Shown: positions 16,330 to 25,117, counted from the stretch's first letter. The stretch is 56,021 bases of DNA from Selenihalanaerobacter shriftii (GCF_900167185.1 NZ_FUWM01000021.1:1-56021), one strand, 5' to 3'. Notes: a model not told the origin generated them from the sequence alone. Numbers and translations: made by a program.

Positions 16330-17037
16330 CTAAACCGCCTCCTTAGGAAAGAAATAGCTTCCAAGTGCCGATGCTAATATAGTTGTGATTACTACTCTCC
16401 ATCCTGTTGAAATACTGCTAAAAAATGAAGTCCAACTTAAAAAAGTATTAATTACTACTGTAATCAAAGATACAATTAAGATTGCATAAGATTTCTTTAA
16501 ATTAGGAACTAATATCCCAATGAACATAGCATAAAGAGCAATTCCCATGCTAGTTTGAAGTGTTTGTGGTAATCCCATACCTAAGAAGACTCCTCCGGCA
16601 GTTCCTAAAACCCAACTACTATAACTAACTAAGTTTAATCCTAATACAAAATGAAAACTCAATTCATTTTCAGGTCGTAACGATGCTATGGAAAATGTTT
16701 CATCAGTAATTCCAAATGCTAATAATGCTCTTAATCCTTTAGGAGTATTCTTTTTAATTCTTTGCGCCATTGATGCTGACATTAGAAAGTGTCTTAAATT
16801 AACAATCAAAGTAGTAACTATGATTTGCCAGTGTCCTGTACTTAATGCTAGTAAATTAACTGCTACAAATTGACTTGCTCCAGCAAATACTAATAGTGAC
16901 ATCATAATGCTAATATAATCTGGTACCCCAGTTGATTTTGCCACTAAACCGAAAGTAATTGCTATAGGTATATATCCTAAAGCAATAGGTACTCCTGCTT
17001 TAACTCCTGCTTTAAATGATAGATTCTTAGCTGCCAT
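16330..17037 (-). CDS. azlC: AzlC-family branched-chain amino acid permease
   Basis: The large subunit of an AzlCD exporter, about 235 residues with seven or so membrane segments. Family signatures are KAGVPIALGYIPIAITFGLVA near the N-terminus, FAGASQFVAVNLLA, LIVNLRHFLMSASMA and ITDETFSIAS. I take ATG 17035-17037 as the start because GGGAGTAAGG lies just upstream; an earlier in-frame ATG at 17085 would include that site. A remnant of a divergent XRE-type regulator lies upstream, so normal control of this exporter may have been lost. Confidence 0.92.
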   Translation of the reverse strand: MAAKNLSFKAGVKAGVPIALGYIPIAITFGLVAKSTGVPDYISIMMSLLVFAGASQFVAVNLLALSTGHWQIIVTTLIVNLRHFLMSASMAQRIKKNTPKGLRALLAFGITDETFSIASLRPENELSFHFVLGLNLVSYSSWVLGTAGGVFLGMGLPQTLQTSMGIALYAMFIGILVPNLKKSYAILIVSLITVVINTFLSWTSFFSSISTGWRVVITTILASALGSYFFPKEAV

Positions 17038-17153
17038 TGACCTTACTCCCTTCTTACTGTTACAATATGATGTATACATGTGCAATATAATCCATGCTTT
17101 ATATTATATCAAAATATGTTATAGTGCACAAGAATTCAAACAGGAGGTATTCC

Positions 17154-17237
17154 ATGGCAAAAATTAACCTTAAAATCGGTAAAAAACTTCATCATATAAG
17201 AAAGCAACTTCAACTTTTAATTTACTATCCTTTTTAA
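17154..17237 (+). pseudogene. Truncated XRE-type regulator divergent from azlCD
   Basis: An ATG at 17154 behind a strong CAGGAGGT site opens a frame of 27 codons beginning MAKINLKIGKKLHHIRKQLQ. This is the usual start of an XRE/cupin regulator, but it breaks off after the first helix and ends at a TAA. Divergent XRE-cupin regulators are common next to azlCD. The rest of the gene is not present in the following 90 bases in any frame I can see, so this looks like a deletion remnant. Confidence 0.6.
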
Positions 17238-17261
17238 ACTTAATAGCATTATTTTAATTTT

Positions 17262-17297
17262 AATTAAGACCTCCTAAGTGATAATAGGAGATCTTAA
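17262..17297. repeat. Hairpin downstream of the cytochrome gene
   Basis: AAGACCTCCTA pairs with ATAGGAGATCTT around a short loop, with AT-rich flanks but no clean U-run. It may act as a weak terminator between the cytochrome gene and the regulator remnant. Confidence 0.5.
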
Positions 17298-17332
17298 TCT
17301 GTATTACTTTAATTATATTTTTTAATAATTGG

Positions 17333-19135
17333 CTACTTTACTTGATGAGGATTTCCTTCAAAAGAAGTTGTATTAAGCTTAGGTAATGCAAAATCTCCAT
17401 TAGCTTTAAAATCATCTTCATAAACCCAGTAAGCAAAATCTTCTAATTCATATCCTTTACCTAATGTAAAATCTTCTTCCACTTGGATATCTTCTATCCT
17501 TAAACCCTGTTTATCTGCTACTACCCAATGACTACCACTAACTTTTTCTGTTGGTACTTGTCCAGTATAGGTCCATTGAGACTTATATTTTTGCTGAGCT
17601 GTAGCATGACAATCTTGACAAGAACGACCTGGTCCAATAGCATGTGACATCTTGTCCATCTGAAACCATAATAATGATTTACTGCCATTCGGAGCAGTAA
17701 CAGTGCCAATAGTATAATAAGCATCATGAGAGTTTGGTCTATAATTCTTAATATTTCTAAATGAAACCTTATTTGAAGACTTAAATTCTTTAGAAACATT
17801 ATTAACTACATGAGGTGTTGGTTTAACCGGAATCCATTGCCCCTCTTGGTCTTTGATTAAAATTGGTCGTTCAGTTGTACCATAATATTGTTTATGTTTA
17901 GTCAATGGAAAGGATAATCCCGCTGTCTTGCCGGCTGCTATTACTGTAGCTTGATATCCACCTAATTTTTGAATATGACATGATTCACAGACTAAATTCT
18001 TATGTGTAGAATTCTGTAATTTTTTAAACTTATCTTGATGACAATTAGCACAAGTCTCTTCTCGTTCTACTCTTCTAATAGGATTATGTTTATTATTCTC
18101 ACTACCTTGATGACAATCTATACAATTTAAACCTAGACTATTATGCACATCGGTAGGTAAACCAGCTGGAAAAGCATAATCTCCTCTAATATAACCAGCA
18201 CCTCGTCTTCTATCTTCTGGCCCTGCATGACAGATAGTCCCTCTGCCTCCACCATAACAGCTAATAGCTGTAGGGGTTTTACTAAAAACATGTACACCTT
18301 TCTCTTCTTGCGGCATATAATGGCATCCGTTACAGTCAGCATGACAACGATTACAAGCACGTTGAGTAGCTGATAATCCTTTTAAATCTAAATTAGATGC
18401 TAGCTGGTCATTAAGGCGTTCTTGATTATTCTCTGATTGATAGACTTCAGAAAAACCTTTATCTAGCTGTTGTTTTAATAAACCTCTCTGCGGCTCACTA
18501 TATACAAGCCAGGGTCGACAATTATGAGGTCCAACAGCTGTCCAATCAGTATATAGACTCTGGAAACGAGCAGCAGCCATTGGAGTAGCATTATACTCCT
18601 CAAACTCTTTAGTATGACATTTTCCACAAGTCTTTTTAGCTAAATCTGGATCATATGTTAAAAGTTCCTCTTCTTTAAGACCATACTCTAAACCTAATAC
18701 ATTTACACCTTCTATATGAGGTAATAATTTATTGACTCTCTTATCTTTACGAGGTTTTAAAGCTACTACTTCATCTACAGGCTGCATCTTTAACTCATCA
18801 GTAACTCCAATCACCATATTACGCAAAACACCATCATGTGCTTTCTCCTTATCAGTAGTCGTCGAATCACCTAAATGACAATCCTCACATTTAACTCCTG
18901 GCATTTTACTCTGTTCTCTTACTATAGCATTAGTGAAATAAAATTCTGGATAACCTGACTTTCGCATAGCAGTTTGGTCACTATGACAGGAAATACATCC
19001 ATTGGTGACTTCTTGCTGTGTTTGTTGTGGCGGTTCTTTAGGTTGTGATGGAGTTTCTCTAAAGTTATTTACATAAATTAAACCACCTATTGCTAAGAAT
19101 GCTAATATCATAACCCATTTGAATGTTCGGTCCAT
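17333..19135 (-). CDS. Membrane-anchored multiheme c-type cytochrome (nine CXXCH plus one CX8CH)
   Basis: A 600-residue extracytoplasmic cytochrome with an N-terminal anchor (residues about 6-22). Nine CXXCH heme-binding motifs lie at 47-51, 83-87, 170-174, 261-265, 268-272, 338-342, 362-366, 383-387 and 506-510. A further CYGGGRGTICH at 293-303 is a CX8CH spacing, which could hold a tenth, atypical heme; the MccA sulfite reductases are known to bind an active-site heme through an expanded CXnCH motif. It should move electrons on the outer face of the membrane, with substrate unknown (metal, sulfur or nitrogen oxyanion are possibilities). ATG 19133-19135 follows AAGGAGG. No cytochrome maturation genes are in the window. 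Confidence 0.88.
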   Translation of the reverse strand: MDRTFKWVMILAFLAIGGLIYVNNFRETPSQPKEPPQQTQQEVTNGCISCHSDQTAMRKSGYPEFYFTNAIVREQSKMPGVKCEDCHLGDSTTTDKEKAHDGVLRNMVIGVTDELKMQPVDEVVALKPRKDKRVNKLLPHIEGVNVLGLEYGLKEEELLTYDPDLAKKTCGKCHTKEFEEYNATPMAAARFQSLYTDWTAVGPHNCRPWLVYSEPQRGLLKQQLDKGFSEVYQSENNQERLNDQLASNLDLKGLSATQRACNRCHADCNGCHYMPQEEKGVHVFSKTPTAISCYGGGRGTICHAGPEDRRRGAGYIRGDYAFPAGLPTDVHNSLGLNCIDCHQGSENNKHNPIRRVEREETCANCHQDKFKKLQNSTHKNLVCESCHIQKLGGYQATVIAAGKTAGLSFPLTKHKQYYGTTERPILIKDQEGQWIPVKPTPHVVNNVSKEFKSSNKVSFRNIKNYRPNSHDAYYTIGTVTAPNGSKSLLWFQMDKMSHAIGPGRSCQDCHATAQQKYKSQWTYTGQVPTEKVSGSHWVVADKQGLRIEDIQVEEDFTLGKGYELEDFAYWVYEDDFKANGDFALPKLNTTSFEGNPHQVK

Positions 19136-19211
19136 TTCTAACCTCCTTCCAACTATCTCTTTCATATATTATTCTTACCTAAATATACTTGTATATGTAT
19201 ATTATGCATGC

Positions 19212-19240
19212 AAAAAGCCTCCTATTCTAGGAGGCTTTTT
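19212..19240. terminator. Bidirectional-looking terminator after recQ
   Basis: AAAAAGCCTCCTATTCTAGGAGGCTTTTT is a near-perfect hairpin with A- and T-runs, 22 bases after the recQ stop and upstream of the cytochrome gene. Confidence 0.92.
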
Positions 19241-19262
19241 ATAGATATCATTTTTATAATTA

Positions 19263-21503
19263 CTAATTATCTTTACATTTAAACTCATCTATTATCTCTT
19301 TACATAACCTTATATTGTAATCTTTACTCTCCTTATCTAAAACATCATAGACCACTTCAAGCATTTCTTTACATCCACTAGCTAAAACTGCTTTTAAAGC
19401 ATATTGTCTAACTTGTGCTTCTTTTGCCTGCAGACAAGGAGCAATATACTTTACTAATTCTTTATCTGCTAATTTTTTAGCCGCTGAACATGCTCTTCTC
19501 CTAACTTCATAATCTGTATGATTATATAATTGAGGTAATAAATCTTTCTTTATTCCTTTGTTACCTATATCTAAAGCTAATTGTCTTAACTGCTTTATAT
19601 TTAACCTATCTAAATATTCTGCTTTATTAGCTGATAATTCATTTCTAGCATTATTTGCTTTGAAGGTTTTCTTATCTAACTTTTTCTCTACATCATTAAA
19701 TTTCTTCTGAGGCAAATTTAATGACCAATTAAGAGAGTAAGGATTTTGTAAAAGATTATATCCTGAGTGAGCAAGTTCAATTGTAGGGTATAATTGGTCT
19801 GTTTTTTGTAAAATATCTTTTTTAATTAATTTATTAATAACTTCAATTACTTTCTTTTGAGTATAATTCTTTAACATACCATAATTTTCTAACCGATGTA
19901 ATCCTCTTTTTAATATTTTCTTAGCTTTTGATTTAGCTAAAATTTTCGCTACTGTTGTAACGCCAAATTTTCCATCTAATTTATTAATCATCTTAAGAAT
20001 CCCATAAATAATCTTTTCTTCTCTAATAGTAACCTGGTCTAAATCTATATTAAAACAGTTATCACAACCTGGACATTCTTCTAATTCCTCAGTATTACCA
20101 AAGTAATTTAAAATAAATTGATGATGACACTTATCAGTAGTCGCATACTCTTGAATCTTTTTTAATTTATTATATTTATTCTTCTTTAATTTTTTTAACC
20201 TTTTAAAATCAAACTGCAATTCTTCTGGTAAAACCGGATTTATTAATTTATAGACATCACTTTTTTCAGATGATCTAACTTTCTTTAAATAATTATTCTT
20301 AATTAAAAGACTAAGAATTGATTCTAAACTACTGTTACTAATAGAAAATGGTATTCTAGCAGCTAGATCATATATATCCCCTCTAATCTCATTATTTTCT
20401 AACTCTATTAACCATTTATATACTCTTTTAATTAAATTTTTTTCCGGAAAATCAGCTTCAATAAAGAATTTTATTAAACGAGTATCTCGATGACAATATA
20501 ACAAAATACATTTACTAGAAAATCTATCTCTCCCAGCCCGTCCAGCTTCCTGATAATAAGCTTCTATATTTGCAGGAAAATTATAATGAACTACTAGTCT
20601 AACATCTTCTTTGTCTACTCCCATTCCAAATGCATTAGTAGCAACTACTATATCCCGCTCACCATTCATGAATAAATCTTGTGCTTTTTTACGATAATTA
20701 AGTGACATACCACCATGATAGCCTATTACCGAAAATTTATTGTTTAATAATTCCATTAACTCTCCTACATTATTCCTAGTACCGGTATAAATAATAGCTG
20801 GTAGTTCTTCCTTTCTTAATATTGTTAATAATTCTTTTGCCTTCTCCTGCTTATCTCTAACTTCTCTAACCTCAAAGTTCAAATTATTCCTTGTAAATCC
20901 TTTAATAATAACTTTACAATCTTCTATTTCTAATTTGTTTATGATATCTCTTCTTACATCAGAAGTAGCAGTAGCAGTTACAGCTAAAACCTGAGGGTTA
21001 CCTAACACTTCTTTAGCTTGGGCTAATTTAGAATAATCTGGTCTAAAATTATGTCCCCATTTAGAAATACAATGAGCTTCATCAATTGCTAATAACCCTA
21101 CTTTTAACTTATTAACTGCCTTTATAAACCTCTTTGACCTAAAACGTTCCGGAGCTACATAAATAATATCATATTCTCCATAAGAAATTTCATTTAAAAT
21201 CTGTTGCCGCTGAAATCTATTTAAAGTACTATTAATATAAGCTGCTTTAATCCCTTTTGACCTCAAACTATCAATTTGATCTTTCATCAACGATATTAAA
21301 GGCGAAATTACAATAACCAATCCAAAATCATCACAGACAGCAGGTATTTGATAACATAATGACTTCCCACTTCCTGTCGGTAAAATACCTAATATATTCT
21401 CATTTGCAAATACATGTTTTAAGATTTCTTTTTGACCATTGCGAAAGTTGCTATAGCCAAAGTATTCTCGTAATTTAATCTTAACAATCTTAGGCAAGTC
21501 CAT
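19263..21503 (-). CDS. recQ: RecQ-family ATP-dependent DNA helicase with C-terminal HEAT-like repeats
   Basis: A superfamily II 3'-5' helicase of 746 residues acting in DNA repair and recombination. Walker A is LPTGSGKS (41-48), DEAH at 141-144, motif III VTATAT, and motif VI QEAGRAGRDR (318-327). The zinc-binding region has Cys459, 477, 480 and 483, followed by a winged-helix-like part (about 490-585). Instead of an HRDC domain, the C-terminus (about 650-745) has repeats with patterns such as DYEVRRRACSAAKKLADKEL and EAQVRQYALKAVLASGCKEM, typical of HEAT or PBS-type repeats. The start is ATG behind a modest AAGGATGA site. Confidence 0.9.
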   Translation of the reverse strand: MDLPKIVKIKLREYFGYSNFRNGQKEILKHVFANENILGILPTGSGKSLCYQIPAVCDDFGLVIVISPLISLMKDQIDSLRSKGIKAAYINSTLNRFQRQQILNEISYGEYDIIYVAPERFRSKRFIKAVNKLKVGLLAIDEAHCISKWGHNFRPDYSKLAQAKEVLGNPQVLAVTATATSDVRRDIINKLEIEDCKVIIKGFTRNNLNFEVREVRDKQEKAKELLTILRKEELPAIIYTGTRNNVGELMELLNNKFSVIGYHGGMSLNYRKKAQDLFMNGERDIVVATNAFGMGVDKEDVRLVVHYNFPANIEAYYQEAGRAGRDRFSSKCILLYCHRDTRLIKFFIEADFPEKNLIKRVYKWLIELENNEIRGDIYDLAARIPFSISNSSLESILSLLIKNNYLKKVRSSEKSDVYKLINPVLPEELQFDFKRLKKLKKNKYNKLKKIQEYATTDKCHHQFILNYFGNTEELEECPGCDNCFNIDLDQVTIREEKIIYGILKMINKLDGKFGVTTVAKILAKSKAKKILKRGLHRLENYGMLKNYTQKKVIEVINKLIKKDILQKTDQLYPTIELAHSGYNLLQNPYSLNWSLNLPQKKFNDVEKKLDKKTFKANNARNELSANKAEYLDRLNIKQLRQLALDIGNKGIKKDLLPQLYNHTDYEVRRRACSAAKKLADKELVKYIAPCLQAKEAQVRQYALKAVLASGCKEMLEVVYDVLDKESKDYNIRLCKEIIDEFKCKDN

Positions 21504-21629
21504 ATATTCTCATCCTTTAATATATTATGTGAAACAAACTTAGTTAACTTCTGTATTGTATTACTACTATATGTAATAGTTAATATCCTCCATTATAAAA
21601 TCAAAAATATCTTTAGTTATAAGAATAAA

Positions 21630-21751
21630 GTCAACAAATATCTTCCGCTTGTCATTCACTTCGCGTCCTGCTCCGTTCATTGTCAAAAAACAGTTTTCCA
21701 CCCTCCATGGTTCCAAACTGTTTTTAAGAGTCGCTCCAGAAATATGTTGAC
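21630..21751. repeat. MITE-like hairpin element in the recQ-rubrerythrin gap
   Basis: A 122-base block is bounded by GTCAACAAATATCT and its near-complement AGAAATATGTTGAC, with a second nested pair AAAAACAGTTT / AAACTGTTTTT around CCACCCTCCATGGTTCC. It is more GC-rich than its flanks and has no reading frame. The nested arms are what one expects of a dispersed non-autonomous element or a structured RNA. Only one copy is in this window. Confidence 0.6.
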
Positions 21752-21807
21752 TAAAATAACTTTATCCACAATTTAAATTTAAACATAATTTCCTTAATAA
21801 TAAAATA

Positions 21808-21839
21808 ACCCCTATATTACTTAAAAGTAACATAGGGGT
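21808..21839 (-). terminator. Terminator of the dfx-rbr transcript
   Basis: ACCCCTATGTTACTTTTAAG...ATAGGGGT-type hairpin on the minus strand followed by TATTTTATTATT, 12 bases after the rubrerythrin stop. Confidence 0.88.
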
Positions 21840-21850
21840 AAAATGCTAAA

Positions 21851-22426
21851 TTAATAATTATTAGCCTTTACTTCAAAATAAGATTGAGGGTGAATACATG
21901 CAGGACACTTCTTAGGTGCTGATTTACTTTCATGTACATAACCACAATTACCACACTTCCAAGCTATCTTCTCATCTTTTTCAAATGCTTTTCCTTCTTG
22001 TATATTTTCTAATAATGCTAAAAATCTATCTTCATGTGCCTTTTCTGCTTTAGCTATCATTCTGAAAGCTGCTGCAATCTTTGAAAATCCTTCTTCTTCA
22101 GCTATCTCAGCAAATTCTGGATAAAGCTCAGTATATTCTTCATTTTCTCCATTAGCAGATGCCTTTAAATTTTCTTCTGTAGTTCCAATTACTCCAGCAG
22201 GATAAGCAGCAGTTATTTCAACCTCTCCACCTTCTAAAAATTTAAAGAATCTCTTTGCATGCTCTTTTTCATTACGAGCAGTTTCTTTGAAGATATTCGA
22301 TACCTGGTTATAACCTTCCTTTTTAGCTTTTGAAGCAAAATAATCATACCTATTTCGTGCTTGTGACTCACCAGCAAAAGCTTTAAGTAAATTCTTTTCT
22401 GTTTTAGTACCTTTTAAATTTGACAT
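21851..22426 (-). CDS. rbr: Rubrerythrin
   Basis: A non-heme di-iron peroxidase that protects anaerobes from hydrogen peroxide. The ferritin-like four-helix part (about 1-150) has the metal-ligand helices AFAGESQARNRYDYFA, ARNEKEHAKRF, EFAEIAEEEGF and AKAEKAHEDRF. The C-terminal rubredoxin-like domain shows CGNCGYVHES and CPAC. I use ATG 22424-22426 (191 residues), nine bases from AGGGG; two ATG codons just upstream sit too close to that site. It follows desulfoferrodoxin by about 90 bases and shares its terminator, so the two form an oxidative-stress unit. Confidence 0.95.
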   Translation of the reverse strand: MSNLKGTKTEKNLLKAFAGESQARNRYDYFASKAKKEGYNQVSNIFKETARNEKEHAKRFFKFLEGGEVEITAAYPAGVIGTTEENLKASANGENEEYTELYPEFAEIAEEEGFSKIAAAFRMIAKAEKAHEDRFLALLENIQEGKAFEKDEKIAWKCGNCGYVHESKSAPKKCPACIHPQSYFEVKANNY

Positions 22427-22519
22427 AAACATCATCCCCTTATTTTAAATTATTTAAGTTACTTATAATAGTTTTTAAAGTTAATCTAAATTACATTTAA
22501 TAATTAAACTATTACACAT

Positions 22520-22897
22520 TTACGCCTTCCATAAACCATGTAAATTACAAAATTCTCTAACTGTAATTATATCTTCTTTATCTACATCAAATTGAACAAC
22601 AGGTTCTTGACCTGTTTCTAACTCAGCACGTAATACTCTATCTTCCGTCAACACTTCAATAAACCTAATAAGATGGTCTTCTTCCATAGGATGCAAACTG
22701 CTTCCTATTATTACTTCAATACCACTATCAATCTCTTTAATAACCGGCACATGCTTTTCAGTAGCTGCCTCAGCAGTTTGAACTTCTAACTTTTCCATAT
22801 CTTCTCCACAACAAACCAAGGCTGGAGCACCTTCCTGTACTAACTCTACAACATTGCCACAAATATTACACTTGTAAATATCTCTGATTTTCATCAA
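22520..22897 (-). CDS. dfx: Desulfoferrodoxin (2Fe superoxide reductase)
   Basis: Reduces superoxide to hydrogen peroxide without making oxygen. The 125-residue protein has the desulforedoxin-like centre I (YKCNICGNVV and ALVCCGEDM supply four cysteines, residues about 9-30) and the superoxide reductase centre II ligands (EKHVPVI, HPMEEDHLIRFIEV, and the C-terminal CNLHGLW). Rubrerythrin downstream removes the peroxide product, a coherent pair. The gene has a perfect sigma-A promoter with a palindrome at the start site. ATG follows AGGGGAG. Confidence 0.96.
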   Translation of the reverse strand: MMKIRDIYKCNICGNVVELVQEGAPALVCCGEDMEKLEVQTAEAATEKHVPVIKEIDSGIEVIIGSSLHPMEEDHLIRFIEVLTEDRVLRAELETGQEPVVQFDVDKEDIITVREFCNLHGLWKA

Positions 22898-22980
22898 CTA
22901 TAACTCCCCTTCCTAAAAATAAAGTCTTTTAGAATAAAAGATTTTATTTTATCTAAAACCTTTTATGTAGTTATCAGTAT

Positions 22981-23023
22981 TAGTAACTATTACTATTATA
23001 GCCTATTTACTTAATTTTGTCAA
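22981..23023 (-). promoter_or_regulatory. Promoter and palindromic operator candidate of dfx-rbr
   Basis: TTGACA (23018-23023), 17 bases, TATAAT (22995-23000) on the minus strand. The perfect palindrome TAGTAACTATTACTA (22981-22995) lies right at the expected start of transcription, where a repressor would block it. It is not a standard PerR box (TTATAATNATTATAA). Confidence 0.8.
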
Positions 23024-23166
23024 ATTTCTTATGATAAGTATCTAATACTTCAATTTTTTTAGTTACTAACGTTCTATTTCATATAGTTAAATTAAAATAT
23101 GATAATTCCTGCTTATTATCAAGAATCATTGATAAAATTTGACTATAATTATTTATTATTTTTTGA

Positions 23167-24315
23167 TTATATTAACTTACTAACTACCTGATACACCCAT
23201 GGATTAATAAATAGTATCCACCAAGCACCGACAACCGGTACAACAAAAGTTGCTTCTGGTACAAGCCCATTATCTTCTTGAATAGATTGTAACGTGGACA
23301 TAGTAGCTGGAGGTAAACCTAATGCAAAACCTGGCAAACCTACAGCAATTAAAGCAGCTACTAAATTATTTCCTAAAACTTTAAAAATTATAACTGCTAT
23401 GCCTATTACCAATAAAATCTGAAATAAAGTTAAAATTAATATTTTAAAATGTAATGCTTGCATAAGACTAAAGTTAATATTCATAAAGACTAAAATCAAA
23501 CAAAGTGAAAGAGATATATTTCCCAACACATTTAGATAATACATATTTAATTTACTAATTTCAAATTTTTCATCTAAGTTTCTCCATACAGATGCTATTA
23601 TTAAAGCAGAACCATGCCAAGGAAATAGCTTACCTCCTAAAATTTTAGATAATCCAGTAGCCAAAATTAGAGTGATAATATATATTGTTATATGCTTTAA
23701 AAGTAATGGAGGTGTTAAAGAGTGTGCTTGAGTTTTTTTCCCTTGGCCTAAATTATATTTTCTTTTAAGATATCTAAATAATGGCCCTCCTATTAAAGAA
23801 CTAATGGTAAGAGATAAGATTACTACGCCTTTAAATATAGCTTTAACAGCCGGTATACCATGTTTAGCTAATGCCGGTACGAATAATTTTTTAGTCATTC
23901 CCCCATCCATATGAGCTAAACTTTCTGCTAAACTCTCTATTAAATCTAATTCTAATATAGGTGCTAAATATATCGCCATTATCTTTTGTGCAAAAGCAAC
24001 TATAACAGTAAAAATAAGAAATAATAATAATCTAGTTTTATTATTTCTTAACATATTAGAAGTTGTTCTAAACCCAATAGATGCGAAAAAACCAGCAAAA
24101 AATAATGGCTTTAATGATATATCAAAATTTATATTAATTATTTCTAAACTTTTAAGTCCAAATACAGTTAGAGCACATAATAGCCCACCTATTACAGGAG
24201 CTGGAATATAATTTATTTTAAAAACTCTAACTTTTTTCGTTAAGTAATAACCTAGAAGTAATAAAGCTGTTGCAACAGCCAAGGTCTCTAATGAAGATAA
24301 ATGCACTGCATACAT
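23167..24315 (-). CDS. gltS: GltS-family sodium/glutamate symporter
   Basis: A sodium-coupled glutamate transporter with about ten membrane segments in 382 residues. Recognisable GltS features are the IPAPVIGGLL motif near residue 36, FFAGFFASIGFRTT, the HMDGGMTKKLF loop and the symmetric second-half GLPGFALGLPPATM motif. It starts with ATG overlapping the TAG of the upstream gene (TAGATG), so the two are translationally coupled. Sodium-coupled uptake fits the sodium-pumping Nqr/Rnf operon elsewhere in the window. Confidence 0.85.
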   Translation of the reverse strand: MYAVHLSSLETLAVATALLLLGYYLTKKVRVFKINYIPAPVIGGLLCALTVFGLKSLEIININFDISLKPLFFAGFFASIGFRTTSNMLRNNKTRLLLFLIFTVIVAFAQKIMAIYLAPILELDLIESLAESLAHMDGGMTKKLFVPALAKHGIPAVKAIFKGVVILSLTISSLIGGPLFRYLKRKYNLGQGKKTQAHSLTPPLLLKHITIYIITLILATGLSKILGGKLFPWHGSALIIASVWRNLDEKFEISKLNMYYLNVLGNISLSLCLILVFMNINFSLMQALHFKILILTLFQILLVIGIAVIIFKVLGNNLVAALIAVGLPGFALGLPPATMSTLQSIQEDNGLVPEATFVVPVVGAWWILFINPWVYQVVSKLI

Positions 24316-24774
24316 CTACTCTACCACTCCATCTTCAATGAATTGTTCCATAACCCAAGCTGCTACTTCACCAGTTATTTGTATACAATGCTCTGCTCTT
24401 TCATTACTATTAAATTCATCAAATTCCTTGATAAGCACACGACAACAAGTAGAACCATACTTATCCTTAATGTAATTATGCAAAGCAGCATTCATTGGAA
24501 ATGATTTCGGCATTGGTGCCCCTGGTTCTGTTCTACCGTATTTCAATCCTAGAGCCATGACTCCCCCACTAATAGCCCCACATAAACATTTTGATTTGCC
24601 GATTCCTACAGGGAATCCAGAAGCCAACTTAACCATTTCAGATGGAACTTCTTCCCCTAACATTTCATTAATTGTAGTTAAAACCGCTTCCGAACAATAA
24701 TAATCTCCTCTTCTGTAATAATCTTCTGCTTCCTGTCGTGCCTCATTAATTAATGTCTCCTTTGTTTTTTTCAT
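24316..24774 (-). CDS. C_GCAxxG_C_C family redox-type protein
   Basis: A 152-residue cysteine-rich cytoplasmic protein of the C_GCAxxG_C_C family, found widely in anaerobes. The defining residues are visible: an early Cys (YYCSEAVLTTI), CLCGAISGGVMALGL for the GCAxxG core, TCCRVLIKEF, and a final Cys (AEHCIQITGEVAAWV). The conserved cysteines suggest metal or redox chemistry, but no activity is established. It is the first gene of a two-gene unit with gltS. ATG follows CAGGAGG. Confidence 0.85.
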   Translation of the reverse strand: MKKTKETLINEARQEAEDYYRRGDYYCSEAVLTTINEMLGEEVPSEMVKLASGFPVGIGKSKCLCGAISGGVMALGLKYGRTEPGAPMPKSFPMNAALHNYIKDKYGSTCCRVLIKEFDEFNSNERAEHCIQITGEVAAWVMEQFIEDGVVE

Positions 24775-24913
24775 AATTTTATTTCCTCCTGTTGTGATAA
24801 TTATATTTTATATATATAATAATTTATTTTTATACTGAAAATAAAAAAATATTATATTAATCCACTATAATATTTATTGTTAAATACTTATATATGATAC
24901 ATTATCTGAGCTT

Positions 24914-24942
24914 ATTTTATCAACCTATTTTTAAGTTGTCAA
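24914..24942 (-). promoter_or_regulatory. Probable promoter of the C_GCAxxG-gltS unit
   Basis: TTGACA (24937-24942), 17 bases, TAAAAT (24914-24919) on the minus strand, giving a 5' UTR of about 130 nt. The rest of the 24775-25117 gap is AT-rich and shows no other clear feature; a promoter for the divergent LysM gene could not be fixed. Confidence 0.65.
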
Positions 24943-25117
24943 TACCTTAGAGTTTATTAGTTAAAATTATTATATGATTAAGGAACAACTGATTTAGCTA
25001 TTTGGATATATTTCCTTTTAAATCAATATTTTTGATATTGTTTAAAACTACAACATATGTTAGACTTGTATACTGTAATGATAACTAAAATAATATTCCA
25101 GAAAGGGGTAAATCATT

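Noticed and set aside
22981-22995. PerR box at the dfx promoter
   Set aside because: The palindrome lacks the TTATAAT half-sites of PerR, so I report it only as an unidentified operator.
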